Both the position numbers and the translations under genes were made by a program. A model generated the notes under the pieces. It was not told where the DNA came from and did not search any database. It saw nothing but the letters and a program-made list of their open reading frames with translations. A stretch of DNA of 64,000 nt from Cycas panzhihuaensis (lineage: Eukaryota > Cycadophyta), in NCBI GenBank assembly GCA_023213395.1, contig CM041465.1, positions 9,424,001 to 9,488,000 on the forward strand, written 5' to 3'. Numbering within the stretch: the stretch's first letter is position 1; each line of letters opens with the position of its first letter. Below are positions 1 to 8,912 of this stretch, piece by piece.

Positions 1-2
1 CC

Positions 3-377
3 AAGGTGATCGTTCAATCTGATCCCTTGCGATACCTGCTAACTCGCTTAGATTTGTGTAGGGTGGCCGATTGCGTGCTACTCCAAGAATTCGATCTCCA
101 TATCATTAACTGGAAATCAAAGAAGGGAATGATAGTGGCTGAGCAACTTGCGAATTCCCTTATCCCTAACTCCTTTGATACTCCCGTTGACGACTCTCTC
201 CCTGATGAGTCTATCTTGGTGATTCAGGGAGCTTATCTTCATCCACTCATCGACAATGAGTGGTACGGCGACATAGTGCGGTATCTTACATAGTAGTAAT
301 ACCGCCCTGACGCTAGTAGTAAAGTTAGATCTTGCATCCAGACTTCTGCTAGGTAATATCTCCTCGTAGACGAGGTA
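3..377 (+). pseudogene. Gypsy RNase H C-terminus and linker to integrase (partial)
   Basis: The reading frame shows the end of a Ty3-type RNase H (YLLTRLDL ... LLQEFDLHIINWKSKKG, then AEQLANS, the usual tail before the linker). In most Tat elements I know of, the second RNase H would follow here; instead a short linker (PDESILVI ... WYGDIVRYLT) leads straight into integrase. The frame is the same as that of the integrase downstream, but it is broken by three consecutive stops at 291-299 (TAG TAG TAA) and one more TAA at about 354-356. All four could be former CAG/CAA glutamine codons. The start is outside the window. Confidence 0.8.
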
Positions 378-1505
378 TTGTACAAGAAGTCCTTCGATGG
401 GATCCTCCTCCACTACGTCACTGCTGATGAAGCCGACCAGGTACTTCGCGAATGCCACCACGACATTTGTGGAGGTCACTTTGGGGGCCAGTCTATGGCT
501 CAGAGGATCCTCCGCATGGGCTATTTCTGGCCATCCCTTTTTAAAGATGCTCACGCCTTTGCTCTGAAATGTCGGCGATGTCAAGAGCACGCCAACATTT
601 CCCATGTGCCTTCCGAGGCTCTGCATCCTATCGTTTCGCCATGGCCTTTCGCTCAGTGGGGACTAGACCTCATCGGGGCTATCTCCCCACCTTCGTCGTC
701 GCAGCACAAGTTCATCTTGACTGCCACGGAGTATTTCACCAAATGGGCGGAAGCCATTCCTTTGATCACTACTCCTGGCAAAACGATTGCCACATTCATT
801 TATCAGCATATCATTTACCGTTTTGGAATTCCGGACGTCTTAATCACCGACAATGGAACTCCTTTCTGTAATAAGGAGGTGGATGAGCTTTGTGAGAAGT
901 TTAAAATTTCTCACAAGACTTCCTCCCCTTACTACCCTCAGGCAAATGGCCAAGTGGAGTCTTTTAATAAGACTCTCGTTAGCATCCTTAAGAAAACCGT
1001 CGCTCAATCCCAAAAGGATTGGCACCTTCAGTTGCCCTCCGCCTTGTGGGCTTATCGCACCTCTATCCATTCCGCCAAGGGAATAACCCCATTCTCCCTG
1101 GTCTACGGTACTGAGGTGGTACTCCCGTTGGAGGTGGAGATTCCTTCCTTGCGAGTCTCCATTCGAGGTTTCATTGACGAAGAGTCGATCCGTCAGGCTC
1201 GCCTGCTGGACCTCAAAGCTTTGGATGAGAGACACTTAGCCACCTATCAGGCTAACCTAGCATCCAAAGCCCGCTCACAAAGGGCCTATGATAAATGCCT
1301 TCGTTCTCGCCCTTTGTTTCCTGGGGACTATGTCCTCAAGCTCGAATATCTCCATGACCGTTTGACCAAATTCAAACCCCGATGGGTTGGTCCTTTCGTC
1401 ATTATCGAATCCCTCGATAATGGTGCCTATAGGATAGCCACCCTAGAAGGGCTTGAATTTGAGAAAGCTGTTAATGGAAAGTTCCTTAAGAAGTTTTACG
1501 CGTGA
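378..1505 (+). CDS. Ty3/gypsy integrase
   Basis: 375 codons open without interruption. Integrase joins reverse-transcribed DNA to the host chromosome. The N-terminal zinc-binding HHCC site is visible (ECHHDICGGHFGG, then CRRCQ at about residues 65-70). The catalytic core carries all three acidic residues: D in WGLDLIG (about 96), D in LITDNGTPF (about 157), E in NGQVESFNKTL (about 193). The C-terminal part (PLFPGDYVLKL ... GPFVIIESLDNGAYRI) is the usual SH3-like GPF/Y module. I see no chromodomain, consistent with a non-chromovirus. The stated start is only the first codon after the last upstream stop; the protein was originally part of a polyprotein continuing from position 3. The domain itself looks intact, but it is not expressible from the broken upstream frame. 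Confidence 0.9.
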   Translation: MYKKSFDGILLHYVTADEADQVLRECHHDICGGHFGGQSMAQRILRMGYFWPSLFKDAHAFALKCRRCQEHANISHVPSEALHPIVSPWPFAQWGLDLIGAISPPSSSQHKFILTATEYFTKWAEAIPLITTPGKTIATFIYQHIIYRFGIPDVLITDNGTPFCNKEVDELCEKFKISHKTSSPYYPQANGQVESFNKTLVSILKKTVAQSQKDWHLQLPSALWAYRTSIHSAKGITPFSLVYGTEVVLPLEVEIPSLRVSIRGFIDEESIRQARLLDLKALDERHLATYQANLASKARSQRAYDKCLRSRPLFPGDYVLKLEYLHDRLTKFKPRWVGPFVIIESLDNGAYRIATLEGLEFEKAVNGKFLKKFYA

Positions 1506-2138
1506 CCTCTCGGCGATCCCTTCGCCCTGCTCCGAAATGAGCCTAAACTACCATCTCAGGTTGTCCCTATTCTTCCCAACCACGAGTAGAATGGCAATTT
1601 AAGATGGATCTTGCCTCGTCCTTCCGGTTCTTTCTGCAGAACCCATGTTCCCGTATCCTCTCGGGAACCCTTGTTGTCTTGCTTGGACATCCCCCAATCA
1701 GGAGGACGCTTGGGGGCATCGCTGCCCCTCTTTCCTGTCTGTCATTTCCTTCGCATAGTCCGCTATGCTCTTCCATAGACGTGTATGCCACCCTGCTCCC
1801 TAACCTCACACTTCTATGTCGTCCTGCACATGGTGTGTGTGTGTGCCCCTGTTAAGTGTGTAGCCATACATGGAAGGAAACGTGTGTCCATATAACAAAA
1901 TATCCATAACATAAAACATCCACAATACAACATTCACAATACACAAAATAACCATACATGTCATCCATATGATACATCATGCACAGCATCTCATATCCGA
2001 ATGGGGTTCCAATCACCCCATGCATATATATATACATATCCAAAATTATGTCACATCATACATCACAGGAAGCTTGTCCTTGTAAGGGGTACAATCATAT
2101 GATCCTATATATGACCCCAGAGGCCCGTCTTTCCCTTA
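1506..2138. other. Spacer between integrase and antisense gene of T1
   Basis: No convincing coding sequence. Contains a short GT microsatellite (about 1838-1853) and an AT-rich, CA/ATA-rich stretch (about 1860-2060). Because both the sense pol gene and the antisense gene end into this interval, it may hold their converging 3' ends; I see no decisive polyadenylation motif. Confidence 0.4.
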
Positions 2139-4085
2139 TCAAACTATATGTACATGTCCTCTGCATTGCCCCGCTCCTGGGGTGCCATCTCCTGGTCTCT
2201 GTGATCCCTCTCCTAGGGACCACATGCCTCCGAGACTCCTCTTGGGCCTCCGCGAGCTGCCTGCCTCGCTCTCCTTGTCCCGCGGCTGTCTCAGGGTGTG
2301 GGTACGTGTCCTGCTCCGGCTCGACCTCGATACCATCTACATGACTAGCCGATCGTATCTGGCCTGGATACGATCCCGCTCTCCCCGGAGTGCCTCCTCT
2401 GTCACCCTGAGATGCTCAGTGATCACTGCTAGTTGGGTTCTGCTCTCTCCGTCTCTACTTGCACCGCCCTGTACCTCTAGAGCCTATACCCGTCCTCGCA
2501 GCTCGTCCCTCTCGCGTCTCGCGTCATCTCTCTCCTGCTGCAGTCATCTCTGGGATGTCACGTGCTCTTGGGACTCTGCAGTCCATATGTCCCTCACCCT
2601 CACCAACAGGGCGAACGCCTCTCTGTGGGCTCCTGCCGCTCTAAGCTCATCACCTGCCTGGATGGGCGGTTGCCCCTCTGCGTACACCTGAGGGAATATT
2701 TCCCTCACCATAGCCTCTACCAATCTCTGGATCTCTACTGTACCTGCCAATGCAACACGCCATGTGTCAGTCTATATCTTGCCATATATGTCATAATCAA
2801 ATTAAACCAAACTTTTATCTAGATGCCAAATGACTCTGGAAAAGGTTAGGTCTCACCTGCTGTGGCTTTGCTCCTCCGGGTCGCATGACATCCTCCTCTC
2901 CTGGCTCTCTGCCAGCTGCAGGTGCCTCGTCCTCTGGTACCTCCTCTGCCTGGGTCTCCCTCCTCGTGGGGGTGGGCCCAACTCTTGTCTCTGCAGATCC
3001 CATCACGATCCGCAGCCTGCGGGCCCTAGTCACGGGTCCCCTGATCTCGCCTGCCCCTGCAGCCCCTGCCTCTCCTCCGGCAGCTCTGGATGGACCCTCT
3101 GCATCTCCTGCCGACTGAGGGACCCGCCTCCCTGCAGTCATGGCGCCACACCGCTCTCTACCATCTCCACTATCCCCATCATCGCTGCTATCGTCGCCTG
3201 CGGGCACTCCTGCTCCGCCCGCCTCGTCGTCGCTATCCCACCTCACCATCCTGTAGGGCTCTGCTATGTAGTCTGGGAGGGTGAGGAGGTCTAGTGATGT
3301 GGCCTCTACTGATCTCTGGACATGAGCCCTGTCCTCTGTCCCCCTTAGTCTCGTCTACCACCTGTGGACCATCAGGGCCTGCTCTGTAATGGGGTGTGGT
3401 CCCCCCGCTGGTGCCACTGCCGCAAAGTGGTCAAAGTACCAACACTGTAACAGTGTGCTGTGTGATAGTCCACCTCTGCCGGACGTCCTGATAGTATCCA
3501 GCCAGGCGACGAGGTTTGCTGCTATCAGGGCTGCCCAGTCCATCCTTTCACCGGCTTCGCAGCGGCGAATTACATCCATCCACCTACCTGGTACCTCCCT
3601 ATAGTTACATTTACGGGAAATGCGGAGCGAATGCACAATACCACCAGCTTCCTCACTCGAGGAATCCCTGACATCAGAACTGTCTGGAGGGGTGCTCCCC
3701 TCTGATCCCATCTGTCAGCTCCTGTGAAGAACAGAGCTGCCTCCCTGTGTGCTGCCTCAGTGCTGGGCAGCGTCCCTAGTCTCACAGGCCTCCCTCCTAG
3801 TATCTGCCAGATATCCCTCGGCGTGACCATCACGTCACCTACCTGTGGTAGGTGGAATACATGTCTCCTCCTGTCCTAATGGGACACGATGTCAACCAAT
3901 AACCTCTGGTTCGATGTGTATTGAGGTGTCTTGAGGGCCTTGTACAGGCTACACCTCTGTAGGATCTCCCTATCCTCCTGTGTTGCCATCTCCATGTAAC
4001 TCAGCATAGCCATACCTACGTTCTCATGGTTATCTACCGCGAGCACAGCCTGTTCACACCAAAAACAACTCGAGTCAGTCTCATG
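2139..4085 (-). pseudogene. Antisense gene with plant-mobile-domain-like protein, coiled-coil C-terminus
   Basis: Opposite to the retrotransposon genes runs a long decayed gene. Its N-terminal part reads LLVDIVSH*DRRRHVFHLP, VMVTPRDIWQILGGRPVRLG (about 3900-3780), which matches the pattern of plant mobile domain (PMD, transposase-derived) proteins: a tryptophan-containing helix, HxFHLP, then a conserved 'V/T...D...iLGl.v.G' motif. A helical middle part (3711-3360, REVPGRWMDVIRRCEAGERMDWAALIAANLVAW) and an acidic/basic region (3249-2860) follow. A second block, 2743-2139, encodes a charged coiled coil (QQERDDARRERDELRGRV). Damage: TAG at 3876-3878 (from Trp), a frameshift between about 3833 and 3711, TAG at 3355-3357, TGA at 2544-2546, TAG at 2484-2486 and 2337-2339. 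A 113-bp intron (CAG|GTGAGA at 2857/2856, GGCAG|GT at 2744/2743) is likely, though the phase does not fit perfectly. Function unknown; family assignment is from memory. Confidence 0.6.
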
Positions 4086-4178
4086 TTAGCCACTATCACC
4101 CCTCTCTCTCTCAAATCTCTCTGCTCGAGATTTGGGGCTCTTTGACCCCGTGTTTGTTTTCTACATGCGCTTCATCTG

Positions 4179-4355
4179 GCCAAACTTAGCGGTACCGCTA
4201 AGTTTGGCATGGGTCCCGCAGCGATCGTGGGACCCGCGGCAATGATCGCGACATCGCGATCATTGCCGTGGTATGAATGGCGATCCCCCCAAAAGGGGGG
4301 ATTTTCGCCCCGAAAAACCTAAAATTTTTCTGGTGGACCCCGTGGGGCCCACCAG
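4179..4355. repeat. Cluster of perfect palindromes and hairpins inside T1
   Basis: Six inverted repeats in about 180 bp. (a) 4179-4208: a perfect 30-bp palindrome centred on GGTACC. (b) 4211-4235: GGGTCCC ... GGGACCC arms. (c) 4237-4268: 15-bp perfect arms with a 2-base spacer. (d) 4283-4302: ATCCCCCC AAAA GGGGGGAT. (e) 4302-4316: TTTTCG CCC CGAAAA. (f) 4330-4355: 12-bp arms with one mismatch. Such sequences would fold as a string of stable stem-loops in RNA of either strand or could extrude as cruciforms. They lie between the antisense gene on the left and the second RNase H on the right. Related palindromic repeats occur in the U3 part of the LTRs. Confidence 0.9.
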
Positions 4356-5243
4356 GACCAGGGCTCCCTAATGCCCAGCTCCCCGCCTCTTTCTAGGTCC
4401 GATTCGGATCCCGAGAGGCCTTCCATTGCCCATAAGGGGCACTAAAACTATACCGAAACTATATAAGAAACCTTAAGAACCTACAAACTTTGAACTTTGA
4501 AATGGGCTGGGTTTAGTGATATCCACTCACTGGATCTGGTCTCGCTACTGCCATATCATCTGGTCGGTCGCACTGTCTCTCTCCGCTCTCCGATCTGACG
4601 ATCCGATCTCCCTCTGCGTGCCTCTGAAGTTGGGTGGCACTCCACCGCGTAAGGGAATGGCTCTGGTTTCGTACGAGAGCCGGTGAAAATGAATCCATTT
4701 TCCCGTTGATTTCCTTATATAGGCGGGGGCCCCAATGGGCACTTCCTCCGTTTTTGGTCTCGCGACAGTCGTCGGGGCTGCCTCCTTATCCTGTTTGCCT
4801 TTGCCTTCTGGCCCTGTCACCGATTGTGCTTTATTGATGCCCTTTTTGCCCTCCCTTGTAGGGGCATTTATGGCGCCTCATGATTGCGCTTTTTGCCAGG
4901 GCCCTTCTGTACCGTTTTACGCGCTACTCCCATGCCTGCCTGAGTTTATACTTGTTTGGCTCGTTTCGTTGCACTGGACTCATTTTCGCAGCCCTTTCTC
5001 ACTCTTGGGGTCCCCAAAGGTAATGCCTCCCCCGCCTGGGGGCATGTTTCGCTTCGTAAAGCGACCTTTTGGCGTCCCATGAGACTTTTCCTCCTGACCA
5101 CTCTCTACCGGTGATTAGATTGCCTGCTCTCGCCCTGGGTAACCTCATTGCTAGGTCCTCCTACCCTTCACGGCCATCTTTTGCTTGCTTTTTTTCGAGT
5201 ATTACTTTCACCATCCATTGACTGCTTGGATTTTGTGTCACCT
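4356..5243. other. Internal non-coding region of T1 upstream of second RNase H
   Basis: GC-rich stretch with no frame I recognise. A minus-strand open frame (4545-4820) and plus-strand ones (4634-4837, 4735-5082) show no known motif and are probably chance. A second plus-strand TATA-like site, TTATATAG, lies at about 4715-4722. The region could be the promoter and 5' UTR for a separate RNase H transcript. Confidence 0.4.
4459..4467. promoter_or_regulatory. TATA-like site (reads on both strands)
   Basis: CTATATAAG on the plus strand and CTTATATAG on the minus strand. It lies just beyond the palindrome cluster, between divergent genes, so it could serve either the antisense gene or the second RNase H. 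No transcript evidence. Confidence 0.3.
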
Positions 5244-5666
5244 ATGTCCATCTACATCTTTACCAACGGTGGAAGCCGCGGTAATCCTAGGCCTTCTGCC
5301 GCTGCGTGGATCCTCTGCAGCCCTTCTGGACATGATCTCCTCCGCTCTGGGATCTTCCTCCTGGAGGGTACCAACAATGAAGCTGAGTATAAAGTTGTTA
5401 TTGAAGCCCTTACTGATGCCCTCTGTTTCCATCACGGATCCATTGTCTTGCTTTGTGACTCTCAAGTTGTGGTATCTCATCTCACCCAGGTTTACCAGGT
5501 GCGATGCCCTCACTTGAGGACCCTCGCTTCCGCCGCCAGATCTCTCCTGGCCCGCTTTTCTTCTGTCGATATCCAGCATATCCCTCAGGCTCTCAACGCT
5601 GAGGCAGATAGTCTTATTCGCCTCATCCTTGAGCGCCGCCTTTCCCTCCTTGCTGACCGTCCCTGA
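5244..5666 (+). pseudogene. Second RNase H (archaeal-type, Tat-lineage) downstream of integrase
   Basis: Type I RNase H of the kind gained by plant Tat retrotransposons. From ATG 5244: IFTNGGSRGNPRPSAAAW (first strand), TNNEAEYKVVIEAL (second catalytic residue E), VLLCDSQVV (third, D), and NAEADSLIR (last, D). The domain degrades the RNA of RNA/DNA hybrids during replication. The first catalytic aspartate of the usual TDGGSRGNPG motif is Asn here (AAC at 5265-5267), which should abolish activity; a single G-to-A change explains it. About 140 codons, open from 5148 to 5666. It stands 3.7 kb after integrase and is not in one frame with it, so it must have been made from a separate or spliced RNA if it was made at all. 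Confidence 0.75.
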
Positions 5667-6066
5667 GGCTTGCCTGGCCTTCCTGTCGCCCAAGCCCCAG
5701 GTCGTCAGTCACTTTGCTTTGCGATCCGTTCGCACCTCCGAAACGTGGCCACTGATGAGGTAAAACTATGGTGCCCACTCTTTGCTCGATTCTTTACTTG
5801 ACTATGCATGTCCCTTTGCATCCTTTGTGGTAGGGACAACCCCCTCACCTGTCTCATTCTCCTAGTCGCCTGTGTGGCTCATGGCGCCTATGATGTCTCC
5901 ACCGCCGCCTTCGTATCCACACGTTCTGCCACGACACTTGCCGACACCCTTGCCTATTGTTATGACCTTGATTGACATATCTATATACACATGTACTGCG
6001 GCAGGTTGTGTTGCCAAGATTCGCCATCGCACTGGGCTTCAAGCGAGGCTCACGCCAAGGGTGCAG
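5667..6066. other. Spacer between second RNase H and 3' LTR of T1
   Basis: No coding signal found. The polypurine tract expected just before the LTR is poor: only a short purine run (AAGGG, about 6057-6061) precedes the LTR start. Confidence 0.4.
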
Positions 6067-6520
6067 TGTTTCCCAGCTTATGGGAATGGATACAGAATCA
6101 TCGACTCAGGTAAGTGTAGGTATGTTTTTCGCATTGTCATATCTTTCTTTTGATGAGTATTTGCTTGCATGTCTGCATGTGTGTGGCTTTGTGGGCGACC
6201 TTACCATTGTCCACACTTATTTTAGCCTATGACGACTATAGTAGGGGTATACTCCTAGCGAGTGTGGCACCCTGGTGGCCACTTCACTTCTCGCATCTGC
6301 CCTCCTCGCTCCAGGATCCACTAGGTTTGTGCCACCTCTGCCCGTGTGATGACTCATCATCGTTTGGTCAACTTGCCACCCCATTTGAGCCCTATTTTTG
6401 CTCCTTTGGACCCATTTGTTGGCTTGTGTACCCCCGGGTAGGTGTTCTAGTCTCCTATTAGCCCTTTCGGTCATCTGCCCCCAGCCTAGACTGGCTGGCC
6501 GGGCCCATTTTTGGCTCTAG

Positions 6521-6590
6521 GTGCGTACTGCCAGAATTTTCGCGGTACCGCCGGAATATCCGCGGTACCGCGGAATTTGCGGCGGTACGA
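6521..6590 (+). repeat. 20-bp tandem array with GCGGTACCGC palindromes (LTR U3)
   Basis: Three and a half units of exactly 20 bp: GTGCGTACTGCCAGAATTTT, CGCGGTACCGCCGGAATATC, CGCGGTACCGCGGAATTTGC, then GGCGGTACGA. Positions 6559-6574 form a perfect 16-bp palindrome. The array sits about 125 bp upstream of the TATA-like box at 6717, and the solo LTR has the same spacing. A separate hairpin, TTTCGCA-TTTAT-TGCGAAA, is at 6627-6645. Confidence 0.85.
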
Positions 6591-6716
6591 CTGTCTCAGA
6601 TTATTTTTTAAAATCTGCCGTGGTAATTTCGCATTTATTGCGAAACTGCCATGTGGCTTGCGCCTTAATTCTCTCCCAGCCGCGCCCTAATCGCTTGCTT
6701 TAGGGTTTGGTCTGAG

Positions 6717-6724
6717 TATTTAAG
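6717..6724 (+). promoter_or_regulatory. TATA-like box of T1 LTR
   Basis: TATTTAAG; the solo LTR has TATAAAG at the same distance (about 125 bp) from its 20-bp array (38191-38197, minus strand). Probable LTR promoter. Confidence 0.45.
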
Positions 6725-8646
6725 CCATTTTTGACTCATTTTTGAGGATTCTTTTGCTCACTTTTGGAATTGCTCTCTAAGGAAACATCATCCTGCTCTG
6801 CTCTTCTCTGATGTTCTGCTACGCTACTGGACCTATGTCCCTCGTACAGTGCCCAACTCTCCTTTGGTATGGCTGAGACATTCTCCTAGCCCCTTAAACA
6901 CCTTGGAGAGGGCCCCTTTGGAGTGGTTTCCGGTTCATCTTTGCCCAGGCAGTCCATAAGTGCCCCAAGTGCAGGTGTTTCCCCTCACATCTCCTTAGCA
7001 GGGTCTCAAACCTGCTGTGCTTCAGATCTGGGCTGATTTCTCAGCCCCTCTTCACTGCTCTTTGGCTGAGGCAGACCCCTTGCCTCCCTCACTCAGGTAT
7101 TCCTTGTTTTACATTGGTTTTTCTTGTGATATTTATGCTCAGTCTTGCTTGCTTCTTGCTTGTTCTTGTAAGTTAGTTTTCCTTCCTTTTGTGGGCTGTT
7201 CTACCACTCTTGTTGTGCTTCTTGCCTGCGTTTGCTGCTCAAGGTAGCGGCGTTGAGGGGTGGCATAGGTTTTGGAGAGGAGCCGGGTGGATTCCGTACC
7301 ACCTTCCACGCTCCCTAAGCGGCTCTAAGCCCTCCAAAGCCTCCCTCTCGCCCCGTGCTGCCCTTGGCTTGCAAACAAGGGTTTGTAGGCCTTATTATTT
7401 TGTCGCCCAAACCATTGTCACAAGTTGCCACTGATCCGGCCCTTTTATTCAGGTTTGGGCAACACTCATAAGTCCCAACTGCTAGTTTTTGCCTCACTTT
7501 TGTCCCGGCCGCCCAGCTTGCTCCTTATAGCATCCCGGTTCACCGTGGGTTTTCTTGGGCCTCTCTTCGCCCCTTTGCTGCCATTTTCCAGCCCTTGCTC
7601 TTGGCCTTGTCCTCGTTGCCTCGTGGCTCTTGAGGGGAGGTTAGGACATCATTTGCGGGAGGTAGGCCACTCTGAGGCTTACCGATCATTTACTTTCGCC
7701 TTGGTCACTCTCTTTTGGGTACATTCATTTTTGGATTGGCACTAACGCATGTATATTTAGATTCACATTTATACTATTTAGGCATATATTGTTAGAATCT
7801 TGTATCGCATGTTAGTGTTCTTCCTCCGGGAAGGGAGAGACCGCCTTTGCTTGCAGGTATTCAGGGGCACGGAGGATATCACCCGTTAGTCCCGTTGCTG
7901 GTAAGTACCTTTGTATACGTTATATTTTCATGTTGTTTCATTTATTAGTTGGTGCTTCCTTTCTTTCTTTGGCATCGCATTTGATTTTCCGGGGAAGGTA
8001 AGGAAGCCCCCTTTTCCACCCACCGCAACATCTCGCATCCAACGCGCCATGTGGAGTGGTTTGGTGCTCCTCGAGAAGGCTTTTGTCACGCACGCCCTTG
8101 GTCCAGGTACACGTCTTGCTCCACTTTGCTACCTCTTTTTTTCTTTTATTTCTCCTTTAGTAACTAGCACATTAGAAGATAAAAGGGAAAATTTGGTCTT
8201 GTGTTTGGTTGCGTTTCATTTATTTTGCTGCGCGTGCCCTTACCGTCTATAGGAAAGGTTGTAGGAACCCTCTTTCTCTACCTTTATCCTTCTCTCCTCA
8301 ACCACACAAGTTCCTTGCCTCTCGTATCACTTGTGTACCTGGTTAGTTTATGTAGGCATACTCTTGGCCTATCCCCTTTGGGTCTTCTCTTCCCCCCTTC
8401 TGGCCACCCAAGGGTGGGAGGGTCCTGTCTCAGTCAACCCGGGTTTGCCCACGCATCTTCACCCCTTGCTCGAAGCGGTGAAGGACCACCTGATAGTAGC
8501 CATATTCCATTGCAGATCCGAACTCGCTGCAGGCGCACGGGTGCTGCGTGATAGTTACTCACCTCTTAGGTCCCACCTTCAATCATTTCACCACCCACTC
8601 TCTCCACACCTACTAGTTAGGTAGTTATCCCATAAACGCGCATCCA

Positions 8647-8883
8647 ATATACAAGAAGTATTCAAGTAGATTTATATTATTATCATCTTAATTGAATAAT
8701 TTGTAAGTGTATTGATAGATATTGTATCTATTTTACATTATATTTATTAAATTTCTTAGTAAAATTCTATGAGATTACTATAGAATGAGTGAAAAAATAA
8801 TGAAAATAAATTAAATTTTAAGAAAGAACGGTAAAAAAGAGTAGGCTAAGCAAAGGAAAGATATAAATTAGGAAGGAGAAAGT
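8647..8883. other. AT-rich gap between T1 and G1
   Basis: About 240 bp of AT-rich sequence. No coding or repeat signal recognised. Confidence 0.4.
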
Positions 8884-8912
8884 TGTTACATAACTAATCT
8901 TACTAGTTATGT
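8884..8912 (+). repeat. G1 5' LTR, first 29 bp
   Basis: TGTTACATAACTAATC..., cut after TATGT by the copia-1 insertion and continued at 16480. The 3' LTR begins similarly (TGTACTACATAACT at 22326). Confidence 0.55.
8908..8912. repeat. Target-site duplication of copia-1 (left)
   Basis: TATGT, identical to 16475-16479 on the other side of the element. Confidence 0.9.

Larger units (their letters stand above)
1..8646 (+). mobile_element. Ty3/gypsy element T1 (Tat-like), 3' half
   Basis: The window opens inside the pol gene of a Ty3/gypsy retrotransposon and runs to the end of its 3' LTR. The visible order is end of gypsy RNase H, integrase, antisense gene, palindrome cluster, second RNase H, 3' LTR. 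A second RNase H is typical of the plant Tat lineage, and antisense genes between pol and the 3' LTR are known from Grande-type Tat elements. The 5' LTR, gag, protease and reverse transcriptase lie outside the window. Base composition is much richer in G+C than the rest of the window. The 3' end was set by comparison with the solo LTR at 35910-38909; a target-site duplication cannot be tested without the other end. Confidence 0.85.
6067..8646 (+). repeat. 3' LTR of T1 (about 2.58 kb)
   Basis: Starts TGTTTCCCAGC and ends about ...GCATCCA. Both ends were placed by alignment with the solo LTR at 35910-38909, which begins TGTTTCCTGGC on its own strand and is framed by a perfect 5-bp TSD. Shared blocks include GACTCAGGTAAG..TAGGTATG near the start, a 20-bp tandem array (6521-6590), TATTTAAG TATA-like box (6717-6724), a GGCCACCCAAGGGTGGGAGG block (about 8400) and TAGTTATCCCATAAAC at the end. 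Open frames inside the LTR (7017-7247, 7425-7745, 7911-8252, 8201-8551, 8331-8624) show no known domain and I do not treat them as genes. Confidence 0.8.

Noticed and set aside
117-626. 169-codon minus-strand open frame over T1 pol
   Set aside because: Shadow of the RNase H-integrase frame; it lacks any motif and covers conserved sense coding.
1838-2060. GT microsatellite and CA-rich stretch as a regulatory element
   Set aside because: Short simple-sequence DNA; nothing in the sequence supports a function.
4545-4837. Overlapping open frames on both strands upstream of the second RNase H
   Set aside because: No motif, and both strands are open because the region is GC-rich; kept as non-coding.
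7017-8624. Several plus-strand open frames of 60-117 codons in the T1 LTR
   Set aside because: No known motifs, overlapping frames, and the region is defined as LTR by its match to the solo LTR; the open frames reflect high G+C.
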